NCBI GenBank assembly: GCA_029973955.1
Contig: JARKQJ010000006.1
Span: forward strand, 1 to 42,082
Length of the DNA stretch: 42,082 bases
Source: Paludibaculum sp.
GTDB taxonomy: Bacteria; Acidobacteriota; Terriglobia; Bryobacterales; Bryobacteraceae
Direction of reading: 5' to 3'
A model generated the notes under the pieces. That model made no database searches and was not told the DNA's origin. It worked only from the letters and a program-made list of their open reading frames with translations. Each line of letters starts with the position of its first letter. Within the stretch, counting starts at the first letter, position 1. The translations under genes were made by a program, and so were the position numbers. This document shows, one piece after another, positions 9,922-19,448 of this stretch.

Positions 9922-10126
9922 GCGGAGCTCCCTTCGCCGCCGGCTTCTCCAACCGGATGGTGGTCTTCGGCCCCGGCACCAATTTGCCCAAACCCGGCAG
10001 CGAAACGCATTCGCCTTTCCGCAGCCGCTTCAGGATATTCTCGACAACGCGATCCAAGGCGTCGGCCGCTTCGCTCTCGCTTCGGCCGGCGTCGGTAATG
10101 AGTTTCAGGAGACTATTGTTCGCCAT
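9908..10126 (-). CDS. Arm-less HU/IHF-like protein
   Basis: 72 residues from the ATG at 10126 (a TTG at 10135 is possible). The pattern of two helices then S-L-P-G-L-G-K-L matches the helical body and first strand of HU (compare the G-F-G-x-F turn), but the protein stops after a short Lys/Pro-rich tail and lacks the long beta-arms that wrap DNA. It may therefore bind DNA weakly, or act as a dimer partner. The next gene overlaps it by 14 nt and codes for a TIR protein whose first 50 residues share the same HU-like pattern, which suggests a heterodimer. Fold is fairly sure; role is not. Confidence 0.7.
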   Translation of the reverse strand: MANNSLLKLITDAGRSESEAADALDRVVENILKRLRKGECVSLPGLGKLVPGPKTTIRLEKPAAKGAPRGKR

Positions 10127-10251
10127 GGCCAACAATGTCAGCCCGGCACAAAGCCAGACAGCCCTCCGCCAGTCGGGGCGTTCGCCACAACCGACAGATA
10201 CTAAGAGACTTGCCAGCCCAAAAATTTATTTCTGAGTGCGGTGACGCGCGG

Positions 10252-10809
10252 TTACGGCTTCTGCGGCGGGAAGTCCTCGAACATCTTCTTCGCCGCCTTG
10301 TCCAGCTTCTCGCGCCCCATTTTGTCACTGTCCACCGTATCTGTCGCCAGCGCCACCCACGCGGATTTCTTCGTTTTGGTATCGATCATGTTGATCACGA
10401 AGGTGCCCACGTTAGAGTAACTGGTGAGTACCATCGCTGGTGAGCCGCTGCTCCAGTAGGTCCCATAGTAGTAATCGGGGAACCAGGAATAGACCAGCGC
10501 GTCGGTGTGTGGTGACTTCTCGCGCGTGGCCAGCGTGGCAATCTGAAGATCGCCGCCGGAAGGCACCTCTTTCAGCCCCTTCGCCTGGAGTTCGCGGTTG
10601 ATCAGCTCCTTGATCACCGGCGTGCTGGTCTCTTCGTTCTCGATGATGCCGGTCTTGCGCGCGGCCTTGGTCGGCAGCCATTCGTAGGTCTTGTACTGTT
10701 TGCAGTCGTTGCCGGCCTGGTGCTGGGTCTTCACTTTTATCTTCGCGGCGGCGGGGAGGCACAGGAAGGCCACAACGCTGAGAGCAAGCAGGCTTGACTT
10801 GGTCGGCAT
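10252..10809 (-). CDS. DUF4136-family exported protein
   Basis: 185 residues with a clear signal peptide (hydrophobic core, cleavage near PAAA-K). The mature part starts KIKVKTQHQAGNDCKQYKTYEWLP, the classic opening of DUF4136 (a strand, then Y-K-T-Y-x-W). It continues with helices carrying I-K-E-L-I-N-R-E-L-Q-A-K-G and the ...GTFVINMIDTKTKKSAWVALAT strand pair. The family is common in envelope proteins of Gram-negative bacteria; its biochemical role is not established. There is no lipobox Cys at the cleavage site, so it is likely periplasmic rather than a lipoprotein. It has its own promoter (10816-10844). Confidence 0.85.
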   Translation of the reverse strand: MPTKSSLLALSVVAFLCLPAAAKIKVKTQHQAGNDCKQYKTYEWLPTKAARKTGIIENEETSTPVIKELINRELQAKGLKEVPSGGDLQIATLATREKSPHTDALVYSWFPDYYYGTYWSSGSPAMVLTSYSNVGTFVINMIDTKTKKSAWVALATDTVDSDKMGREKLDKAAKKMFEDFPPQKP

Positions 10810-10815
10810 GACAGT

Positions 10816-10844
10816 GTCTTACCTTAACACGAGTCTGACTTCAA
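10816..10844 (-). promoter_or_regulatory. Promoter of the DUF4136 gene, leaderless layout with a -35
   Basis: On the minus strand, TTGAAG (10839-10844), a 17-bp spacer, and TAAGAC (10816-10821) ending six bases before the ATG at 10809. This is one of the few promoters in the window where both hexamers can be seen. Confidence 0.5.
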
Positions 10845-10864
10845 GAGGTCTGGATTTCTGGCTG

Positions 10865-11362
10865 CTAGCGGTCCGGAGGGGGCCAGGGCAGGCCGGAATA
10901 TTGGAGAGCACGGCCGCCGGCGAGTTGCCGGAGGTGATGCTCCAGGTGCGCGATGTAGTCCAGAGCCAACGCTTCGAGGGGGATCGGCGCGCTATCGCCG
11001 ATCCTGCAAAGCGTCCGCAGTTTCTCCGGGGGTGTGTTTCGAATCACCTGAGCGACATGGAGGTTGAGGTTGCGCCAGTGAGCCACCAGCCACTCCCAAT
11101 TCGCCTCCCCATAGCGCTGCAGCCGGACCATCTCGACCTGCGCATAGTTCGGGAACACCAGCATTTCTTCGATCAAGGCCCGAACCAGCCGCTGCTGGTT
11201 GTTGATGGCCGAGTCCACCAGGTGGCCCAGCAGTTCCTGTTTGGTCCATGCGCTGGAGCCCTCGTACGGCCCACTACGCTCGCCCGGCGGCATCTCCAGT
11301 AATAGCGCCTCTGCCTCGGCCGTGAGTGATTCCAAGTGGTTAGCCAACTCAGCGAATCGCAT
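10865..11362 (-). CDS. DinB-superfamily protein
   Basis: 165 residues from the ATG at 11362, which has a GGAAG six bases upstream; the ATG at 11389 is a longer alternative. The sequence fits the DinB/YfiT four-helix fold: a first helix with repeated E-A-E, then W-T-K-Q-E-L-L-G-H-L-V-D, and near the C-terminus the D-Y-I-A-H-L-E-H-H motif. These supply the His residues that hold a metal in this superfamily. Members include thiol transferases and damage-induced proteins of unknown activity; nothing here decides between them. It diverges from the cupin/beta-lactamase operon with 44 bp between the starts. Confidence 0.8.
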   Translation of the reverse strand: MRFAELANHLESLTAEAEALLLEMPPGERSGPYEGSSAWTKQELLGHLVDSAINNQQRLVRALIEEMLVFPNYAQVEMVRLQRYGEANWEWLVAHWRNLNLHVAQVIRNTPPEKLRTLCRIGDSAPIPLEALALDYIAHLEHHLRQLAGGRALQYSGLPWPPPDR

Positions 11363-11406
11363 GACTTGCTTCCACCAGCATACGGCCATCAGGCATCCTG
11401 AAAGGA

Positions 11407-11730
11407 ATGGTGATCCGCAACATTGCCGCGCGCGCCGAATTCAGCGATTCGAAGATGGGCAAGGTCCAGCTTGCCGCGGGTGAGCACCTTTACGCCGGCA
11501 TGAACTGCTTCCTTCCCGGACAGGAACACGCCGCGCATGTCCATCCAAATCAGGACAAGCTCTACTACGTCCTTGCCGGCACGGCCCTGGCGGAGGCGGG
11601 TGGCGAGGTGACGGAAGTCTCCGCGGGAGATCTGATCCTGGCGCCTGCCGGGGTATCGCATGGCCTGAAGAACCCGGGGCCGCAACCGCTCAGCGTCCTG
11701 GTGGTGTTCGGCCCCCCACCACGCAGATGA
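11407..11730 (+). CDS. Cupin_2 domain protein
   Basis: 107 residues, a single small cupin. The first cupin motif gives H-A-A-H-V-H-P-N-Q-D-K-L-Y-Y-V-L-A-G and the second gives A-P-A-G-V-S-H-G-L-K-N, so the usual metal-binding His residues are present. Such proteins are sugar- or small-molecule-binding metal enzymes or sensors; the reaction is not clear. AAAGGA lies next to the ATG; a GTG three bases on is an alternative start. The stop overlaps the beta-lactamase start as ATGA, so the two are one transcription unit. Confidence 0.85.
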   Translation: MVIRNIAARAEFSDSKMGKVQLAAGEHLYAGMNCFLPGQEHAAHVHPNQDKLYYVLAGTALAEAGGEVTEVSAGDLILAPAGVSHGLKNPGPQPLSVLVVFGPPPRR

Positions 11731-12659
11731 TCCGCCTCCCTGCACTCCTGCTGATGCCGATCCTGCTTGCGGGCCAGACCCTGCCGAGCCAGACGATGGA
11801 GGACCGCCTACGCCAGATCGAGGTCGAATCCGGCGGCGTTCTGGGCGTAGCCGCCATGCACCTGGAAACCGGCCGTTTTATCGGTTGGCGCCAGAAGGAC
11901 CACTTCCCCACCATGAGCGTGGCCAAACTCCCCATCGTGCTGCGCGCTCTTTCCCTGATGCAGGCCGGCATGCTGCCCTTCCGCAAGATGGTGTTCGTCG
12001 AGCCGAAGCAGTTCAGCTCCGGCTTCAGCCCACTGCGCGACAAGCACCCCGACGGCTTCGTCACCACCATCGGCCAACTGATGGAATCCAGTCTCAGGGA
12101 TAGCGACAACACCGCACATGATGTCCTGATCGAACTCTCCGGAGGCCCAGAGGCCGCCCAACAGCAACTGGACCGCCTCTTCCAGGGAGCCATCCGCATC
12201 AACCGTTCCGAGAAACAGATGATCGCGGACTTCGACGCGATGGGCGCGGCTGCCTTTGACGCCGATGGCCGCGACTCCTCCACGCCGGAAGCCATGACAC
12301 TGCTGCTCTCCGCCATCCACGGCCGCAAACTCGTCCATCCATCCAGTCACGAACGCATGATTCGCTGGATGACCGAGACGCCGACCGGCGCCAATCGCAT
12401 CAAGTCTCAGTTGCCCCCCGGCACCGTCGTCTGGCACAAGACCGGCACCGGCGGCGACAAAGACGGCATCAACCTCTGCACCAACGACGCCGGGGTGATC
12501 GTCCTGCCGGAAGGCAAGGGCAACCTGGCCCTGACAGTCTTCATTAAACTGTCCAGAAAACCGCTCGCCGACCGCGAGCGCGCCATCGCCGAGACGGCCG
12601 CGCTCTTCTATCAGTACTTCCTCACTCATCCAGAGCCCCCACATCCGACTGAAAAATAA
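11727..12659 (+). CDS. Class A beta-lactamase-like serine hydrolase
   Basis: 310 residues with a signal peptide (about 1-20), so periplasmic. All three class A motifs are visible: S64-V-A-K67 (SxxK), S-D-N in RDSDNTAHD, and K-T-G in HKTGTGG. In the omega-loop region R-S-E-K-Q-M-I-A-D appears to keep the general base Glu (Ambler 166), but the usual L-N after it is M-I. This E-x-x-M-x-A-D layout is closer to the CfxA/PER-like subgroup than to TEM/SHV. Intact motifs make hydrolysis of beta-lactams likely, but the substrate range cannot be read from sequence. It is coupled to the cupin gene by a 4-nt overlap. Confidence 0.88.
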   Translation: MIRLPALLLMPILLAGQTLPSQTMEDRLRQIEVESGGVLGVAAMHLETGRFIGWRQKDHFPTMSVAKLPIVLRALSLMQAGMLPFRKMVFVEPKQFSSGFSPLRDKHPDGFVTTIGQLMESSLRDSDNTAHDVLIELSGGPEAAQQQLDRLFQGAIRINRSEKQMIADFDAMGAAAFDADGRDSSTPEAMTLLLSAIHGRKLVHPSSHERMIRWMTETPTGANRIKSQLPPGTVVWHKTGTGGDKDGINLCTNDAGVIVLPEGKGNLALTVFIKLSRKPLADRERAIAETAALFYQYFLTHPEPPHPTEK

Positions 12660-12797
12660 AGTGCTTGCGCATCAGGCGAGGCGCAGCGGCCACTCTGCGT
12701 CCAGCCCTGGACCCGATCCACTTGCCCCAAACCCGCTTATGGCGTCATGATGGTAACGCCGTCTGTATAAACACTATTTCGGATCGGATTAACGCTA

Positions 12798-15539
<2,742 letters not shown>

Positions 15540-15544
15540 CGCAC

Positions 15545-15579
15545 CGCGGCCCCGGGGTGAATCGAACCCCGGGGCCGCG
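15545..15579. terminator. Strong GC hairpin after the Pat-like gene
   Basis: A perfect 14-bp stem (left arm 15545-15558, right arm 15566-15579) with a 7-nt loop, starting five bases after the stop codon and lying between two convergent genes. There is no U-run on either strand, so it is not a classic intrinsic terminator; it may block exonucleases or pause polymerase for both genes. Confidence 0.6.
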
Positions 15580-15610
15580 CATCCATCCTCTATTCGACCC
15601 CTCCCGCGAT

Positions 15611-15889
15611 TCAACCCTCCGCGCTGCTCCCGCCGGCCCGCATCCGTTCCAGAACAGTCTGCACCAGCTCTTTCGCCTGCAGAATCCCCTGCGAAATCAT
15701 TTGCACGTCCATCGCCGGTTTGCCGGGTTGCCGCGCGCTCTGGCAGTACACTCCGTGCTGACCCACCAGCACCAGCGCGTCGGTGAGAATATCCAGCGTC
15801 ACGGCCAGGCGTCCGGCCTCCACGCCCATCTGAAATTCGTGGCGCTCGAGTTCTTCACGATGGTCTTGGAAGGCAGAGTTGGGGTGCAT
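15611..15889 (-). CDS. Small hypothetical helical protein
   Basis: 92 residues, no family recognised. It has codon usage like its neighbours and no signal peptide. The N-terminal half is predicted helical (REELERHEFQMGVEAGRLAVTLDIL), a loop with a single Cys and Q-P-G-K-P-A follows, and the end is a long amphipathic helix (about 62-85, QMISQGILQAKELVQTVLERM). It diverges from the first phosphohexomutase gene with 53 bp between starts. It may be a small cytosolic helical-bundle protein. A coding gene is likely but not certain; function unknown. Confidence 0.5.
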   Translation of the reverse strand: MHPNSAFQDHREELERHEFQMGVEAGRLAVTLDILTDALVLVGQHGVYCQSARQPGKPAMDVQMISQGILQAKELVQTVLERMRAGGSSAEG

Positions 15890-15942
15890 AGATAGCTATC
15901 ATGAGTATGATGCCGGCCGACGGCGAAAGGACGTAACAACCT

Positions 15943-17313
15943 ATGCCCACTGGACGCAGCCTGCGTATTTCGCAGGTGGGATTACGAGGCATTGTCGGGA
16001 ACGGACTCACCTGCGCGCAGGTACTCGACTTTGCGGCTGCCTTTGGCACCTTTCTCGACGAGCCAGGCACCGTCGTGCTTGGCCGCGACCCCCGCTCCTC
16101 CGGCATTATGATGCGGGAGGGCGTCATCGCCGGCCTGCTGGCCACGGGCCATAACGTAGTCGATCTTGGCATCACCTCCACTCCCGTCATCCAGCACTCC
16201 ATCCGCCGCCTGGAGGCCCGCGGCGGCATCTCCATCGGCGCCAGCCACAACTCCGCAGAATGGAACGCCCTCAAGTTCTACGGCTCGCGCGGCTCGTACC
16301 TCTCCAGCGGCGAATCCAGCGAACTGCTCGACATCTATCACCTCAAGAAATTTGCCTTTAAGGAGTGGCACGCGCTCGGCCGGCTCAGCGAGGACAATTC
16401 GGCAACAGACGCCTATCTGGACGACCTGTCGAAGAGGTTCGATCTCGGGCGCCTGGCCCGCTTCCGCGTGCTTGTCGATTGCGCCAACGGCACCTCGGCC
16501 CCCATTCTGCGCCGCATCAATGAGCGCTTCGGCACGCAGTTCATCCTGATCAATGAACCCCAGGAAGGCCGTGTCTTCGCGCACGAGCCCGTCACCACTC
16601 GCAAGATGGTGGCCCTGCAACTCGCTCCTCTGGTGAAACTGGTGGGCGCAGACGCCGGCTTCCTTTTCGACATCGACAGCGACCGCGTCGCCTTCTCCAC
16701 GGAAGACGGCCAGGCCATCAGCGAGGAGATGGTCCTGGTGCTTCTTGCTGACTTCTTTCTCGAACAGGGCCCCGGCAAGATCGTCATCACCAACGTCTCT
16801 ACCACCGCACTGCTCGAAGATGTCGCCAAGCGATACGGAGGCCAGGTAGTGCGCGTCGCGGTCGGCCGCCAGGCAGCCATCGACACGCTCACCGGTTATC
16901 GGGCCGAGCAGGTGGCCGTGGTCGGCGAAGGCACCGGCGCCGTGATGCGGCCCGCATTCCGCGCCATCTACGACGGCATCGCCTCCATGCTGGCCATCCT
17001 CACCATCATGGACCGCCGCGGCCAGACGCTCTCCCGCCTGCTCGACGGCTATCCGCGCTACTCGATCCTCAAGGGCAAGATCCCGCTCAAAACCCATCTG
17101 ATTCCAAATATGTTTCAGGAGATCGAGGACCGCTTCCCCGACGGCAAGTTCAACAGCACCGACGGCCTGCGCATCGACTGGCCCGGCCGCTGGGTACACG
17201 TCCGCGTCTCGCAGACTGAGCCGCTGATCCGTGTGATCTGCGAGCAGCGCGGCGACCCGCCGCACGATCTCTTCAACGAAGTCATGGATCTTGTGAGGAG
17301 CTACGCGTCATGA
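15943..17313 (+). CDS. Phosphohexomutase (alpha-D-phosphohexomutase superfamily), copy 1
   Basis: 456 residues with the four-domain layout of phosphoglucomutase/phosphomannomutase/GlmM enzymes. The phosphoserine loop is GASHNSAEWNALK (about 103-115; usual form T-A-S-H-N-P), so the catalytic Ser is kept but the Pro is Ser. The Mg loop is D-I-D-S-D-R (usual D-x-D-x-D-R). The sugar-recognition loop reads GEGTGAVM, without the usual Ser-Gly-His or S-N-G-G. The phosphate-binding loop is S-Q-T-E-P (usual R-x-S-N-T-E-P). The enzyme probably works on a different sugar phosphate from copy 2, or is less active. It overlaps copy 2 by ATGA. Confidence 0.88.
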   Translation: MPTGRSLRISQVGLRGIVGNGLTCAQVLDFAAAFGTFLDEPGTVVLGRDPRSSGIMMREGVIAGLLATGHNVVDLGITSTPVIQHSIRRLEARGGISIGASHNSAEWNALKFYGSRGSYLSSGESSELLDIYHLKKFAFKEWHALGRLSEDNSATDAYLDDLSKRFDLGRLARFRVLVDCANGTSAPILRRINERFGTQFILINEPQEGRVFAHEPVTTRKMVALQLAPLVKLVGADAGFLFDIDSDRVAFSTEDGQAISEEMVLVLLADFFLEQGPGKIVITNVSTTALLEDVAKRYGGQVVRVAVGRQAAIDTLTGYRAEQVAVVGEGTGAVMRPAFRAIYDGIASMLAILTIMDRRGQTLSRLLDGYPRYSILKGKIPLKTHLIPNMFQEIEDRFPDGKFNSTDGLRIDWPGRWVHVRVSQTEPLIRVICEQRGDPPHDLFNEVMDLVRSYAS

Positions 17314-18662
17314 GCCGCGCCCATCAACTCAAAATCAGCGTTTCCGGCATCAGAGGGGTGGTCGGAGACTTTCTCACGCCCAATCTTGCCTGCGCTTTCG
17401 CCCAGGCCTTCGGCACTTACGTCGGCCCCGGCCCCGTCGTCGTGGGGCGCGACACCCGCGCCTCCGGTCTCATGATCGAACACGCCGTCACCAGCGGCCT
17501 GCTGGCGGCCGGCTGTGAGGTGGTGAAAGTGGGCATTGCTCCCACACCTACCATCCAAGTGTACGTCGCCGAAATCCGCGCCGCCGGCGGCATCGCCGTC
17601 ACTGCCTCCCACAATCCCGCTGAATACAACGCGCTCAAGCTCTTCAACCGCGAAGGCCTCTTCTTCAACAACTACGAGCGCACCGAACTGCTGGACCTGT
17701 ACCACCAGAGTGAGTTCCGCCAGGCCACCAACGACGAGATCCGGCGCGTCATCACCGATCCCGACACTCCGCCGCGCCGTCACATCGAACGCGTGCTGGC
17801 GCACGTCGACGTGGAGAAGATCCGCGCCCGCCGTTTCCGAGTCGCCCTGGATGGTGTCAACGGCGCCGGCTCGCTCATGAGCCAGTACTTCCTGCGCGAC
17901 GTTCTCGGCTGTGAACTCTTCGCCATCTCCGTGGATCCCACCAAGCCGTTCCCCCGCGAAGCCGAGCCCAAGCCCGAAGTACTGGGCGATCTGCAGAAGC
18001 TGATTCGCGACAACCGCGCCGATATCGCGTTCGCGCAGGACCCTGACGGCGACCGCCTGGCCGTGGGAGACGAAACCGGCCACATCCTGGACAACGACGA
18101 CGTGCTCGCCCTAGCCGTGGACTGCGCCCTCCGCAAGCGCAAGGGGCCCGTAGTGGTCAACCTCACCAGCTCATCGGTGATTGACGATGTAGTGGCACGC
18201 CACGGGTGCCGCGTCTTCCGCGCGCCGGTGGGCGAAGCCAACGTTGTGGAGAGGATGAAGACCGCCAACGCAGTGATCGGCGGCGAAGGCTCCAACGGCG
18301 GCATCATCTTCCCCGCCGTGCAATACTGCCGCGACTCCTATCTCGGCATGGCTTTTCTTCTCGAACGCCTGGCCGAGACGGGTTCCACCATGAGCGAACT
18401 CGCCGCTTCGCTGCCCCGCTACTATCGCCGGCTGGGCAAGATGTCCTTTCAGCATGGACGCCTCGGCTCCATGATGCAGGCCCTGGAAGCCCTCTACCCC
18501 GGAGCGAAGACAGATCGCACAGACGGGCTCAAGCTGATCCTCGAAAATGGCTGGATCCATGTCCGCGCGTCCAACACGGAACCGATCCTGCGCGTGGCCG
18601 CCGAGGCAAAGACAGAGAGCGAACTCGAAGAGCTGTACCGCAAAGCTGAGAGCGTGGGGTAA
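17310..18662 (+). CDS. Phosphoglucosamine mutase-like phosphohexomutase, copy 2
   Basis: 450 residues with all four signature loops in standard form: phosphoserine T-A-S-H-N-P-A-E-Y-N-A-L-K (about 98-110), Mg loop D-P-D-G-D-R, sugar loop G-G-E-G-S-N-G-G, and phosphate loop R-A-S-N-T-E-P. The G-G-E-G-S-N-G-G form resembles GlmM-type enzymes of the archaeal kind, which make glucosamine 1-phosphate for UDP-GlcNAc, but phosphomannomutase or phosphoglucomutase activity cannot be excluded. It follows copy 1 with a 4-nt overlap and is a clear paralogue (same length, same order of motifs), so the pair arose by tandem duplication. Confidence 0.9.
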   Translation: MSRAHQLKISVSGIRGVVGDFLTPNLACAFAQAFGTYVGPGPVVVGRDTRASGLMIEHAVTSGLLAAGCEVVKVGIAPTPTIQVYVAEIRAAGGIAVTASHNPAEYNALKLFNREGLFFNNYERTELLDLYHQSEFRQATNDEIRRVITDPDTPPRRHIERVLAHVDVEKIRARRFRVALDGVNGAGSLMSQYFLRDVLGCELFAISVDPTKPFPREAEPKPEVLGDLQKLIRDNRADIAFAQDPDGDRLAVGDETGHILDNDDVLALAVDCALRKRKGPVVVNLTSSSVIDDVVARHGCRVFRAPVGEANVVERMKTANAVIGGEGSNGGIIFPAVQYCRDSYLGMAFLLERLAETGSTMSELAASLPRYYRRLGKMSFQHGRLGSMMQALEALYPGAKTDRTDGLKLILENGWIHVRASNTEPILRVAAEAKTESELEELYRKAESVG

Positions 18663-18673
18663 ACGGCCCGCGC

Positions 18674-18979
18674 TTAGTGCCGCGTGTCGGTGGACTGTTC
18701 CGGCAGGTAGATGGTGATGTCGCCTTCCATCGCCTTGCGGGTTTGCTCCCGCACGGCGCGGCGGCGCGCATCATCGCTGGTCTGGAGTTGCTCGATGGAG
18801 ACCTTGCGCCGGTCGATCTCCTGCCGCAGGGCGTCGTTCTCCAGCTTCAAATGTTCGATCTGACGGCGCTTTTCCAGCATCGTCGGAATGCCATTGGGGC
18901 CACGCAAGGCCACGAACACGTAGAAGCAGGCGACGGCGGCCACCGCTACGTAACCAAGCTGTCTGATGAGAAACGACAT
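18674..18979 (-). CDS. DivIC/FtsB-like septum protein
   Basis: 101 residues from the ATG at 18979. One membrane helix (about 8-28, LGYVAVAAVACFYVFVALRG) is followed by a coiled coil (about 35-75; KRRQIEHLKLENDALRQEI) and a short charged tail. This is the layout of FtsB/DivIC, bitopic proteins that join FtsL and FtsQ/DivIB at the division site. Longer in-frame readings run through the cutA gene on the other strand and are not real. A TATAAA lies about 36 bp upstream, and there is GGAAG before the ATG. No other division gene is adjacent. Confidence 0.8.
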   Translation of the reverse strand: MSFLIRQLGYVAVAAVACFYVFVALRGPNGIPTMLEKRRQIEHLKLENDALRQEIDRRKVSIEQLQTSDDARRRAVREQTRKAMEGDITIYLPEQSTDTRH

Positions 18980-19076
18980 CCCCGGAATCAATCTTCCTTC
19001 ATTCTGTTTATAATCCCATTTGACGGCACAAGTCCATATGTAAATCGGATGTTGACGCATTGGGCCGTTCCACGCC

Positions 19077-19403
19077 ATGACGGATAAGATCCTCGTCCAC
19101 ACCACGTGCTCCTCCCGCGAGGAGGCCGAACGACTGGCTCGCGCGCTGGTGGAGAGCCGCCTCGCCGCCTGCGTTGCCATCACTCCGGGCGTGACCAGCG
19201 TCTACCGCTGGCAAGGCGCCATCGAGCAAAGCGAAGAGTGGGCATTGACCATCAAGACCCGCCGCGGCCTTTTCGACGCGCTGAAGGCCGAACTCTCCCG
19301 GCTGCATTCCTATCAGGTGCCGGAGATCCTTGCAGTGCCCGTCCTGGAGGGATCAGAGGCCTACCTGGCCTGGATGGACGAGGAACTCCAAGCCACGCCC
19401 TGA
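19077..19403 (+). CDS. cutA: CutA1-family divalent-ion tolerance protein
   Basis: 108 residues, the normal length for CutA1, a very stable trimer with a ferredoxin-like fold. Family marks are V-H-T-T-C-S-S-R-E-E-A-E at the N-terminus, R-L-A-A-C-V-A-I-T-P-G-V-T-S-V-Y-R-W-Q-G (strand 2 to 3), and H-S-Y-Q-V-P-E-I-L-A-V-P-V near the end. It was first tied to copper tolerance in E. coli, but its actual role is unsettled; the copper operon of this window is 16 kb away. The gene has 44 nt to the next start and no clear operon partner. Confidence 0.95.
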   Translation: MTDKILVHTTCSSREEAERLARALVESRLAACVAITPGVTSVYRWQGAIEQSEEWALTIKTRRGLFDALKAELSRLHSYQVPEILAVPVLEGSEAYLAWMDEELQATP

Positions 19404-19448
19404 CGTGTTGCCTGCCGATCTCCCAATGTGATGGGATAGGGGACACTC

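Noticed and set aside
9703..10235. Plus-strand ORFs across the TIR and HU-like genes
   Set aside because: Ser/Arg/Pro-rich shadows; the minus-strand frames encode recognisable domains with a proper start and coupling.
12741..12760. Weak inverted repeat GGCGT...ACGCC before the Pat-like gene
   Set aside because: Only five paired bases with a 10-nt gap; expected by chance at this GC content.
15555..15572. T-arm-like sequence (GGTTCGATTC on the minus strand), as in a tRNA 3' half
   Set aside because: The arms form one long GC stem with no acceptor, D-arm or anticodon arm around it; the minus-strand sequence upstream does not fold as a tRNA.
18980..19183. 68-residue N-terminal extension of the DivIC/FtsB-like protein
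   Set aside because: It runs antisense through the cutA start and lacks family similarity; the membrane helix follows the ATG at 18979 at the normal distance.
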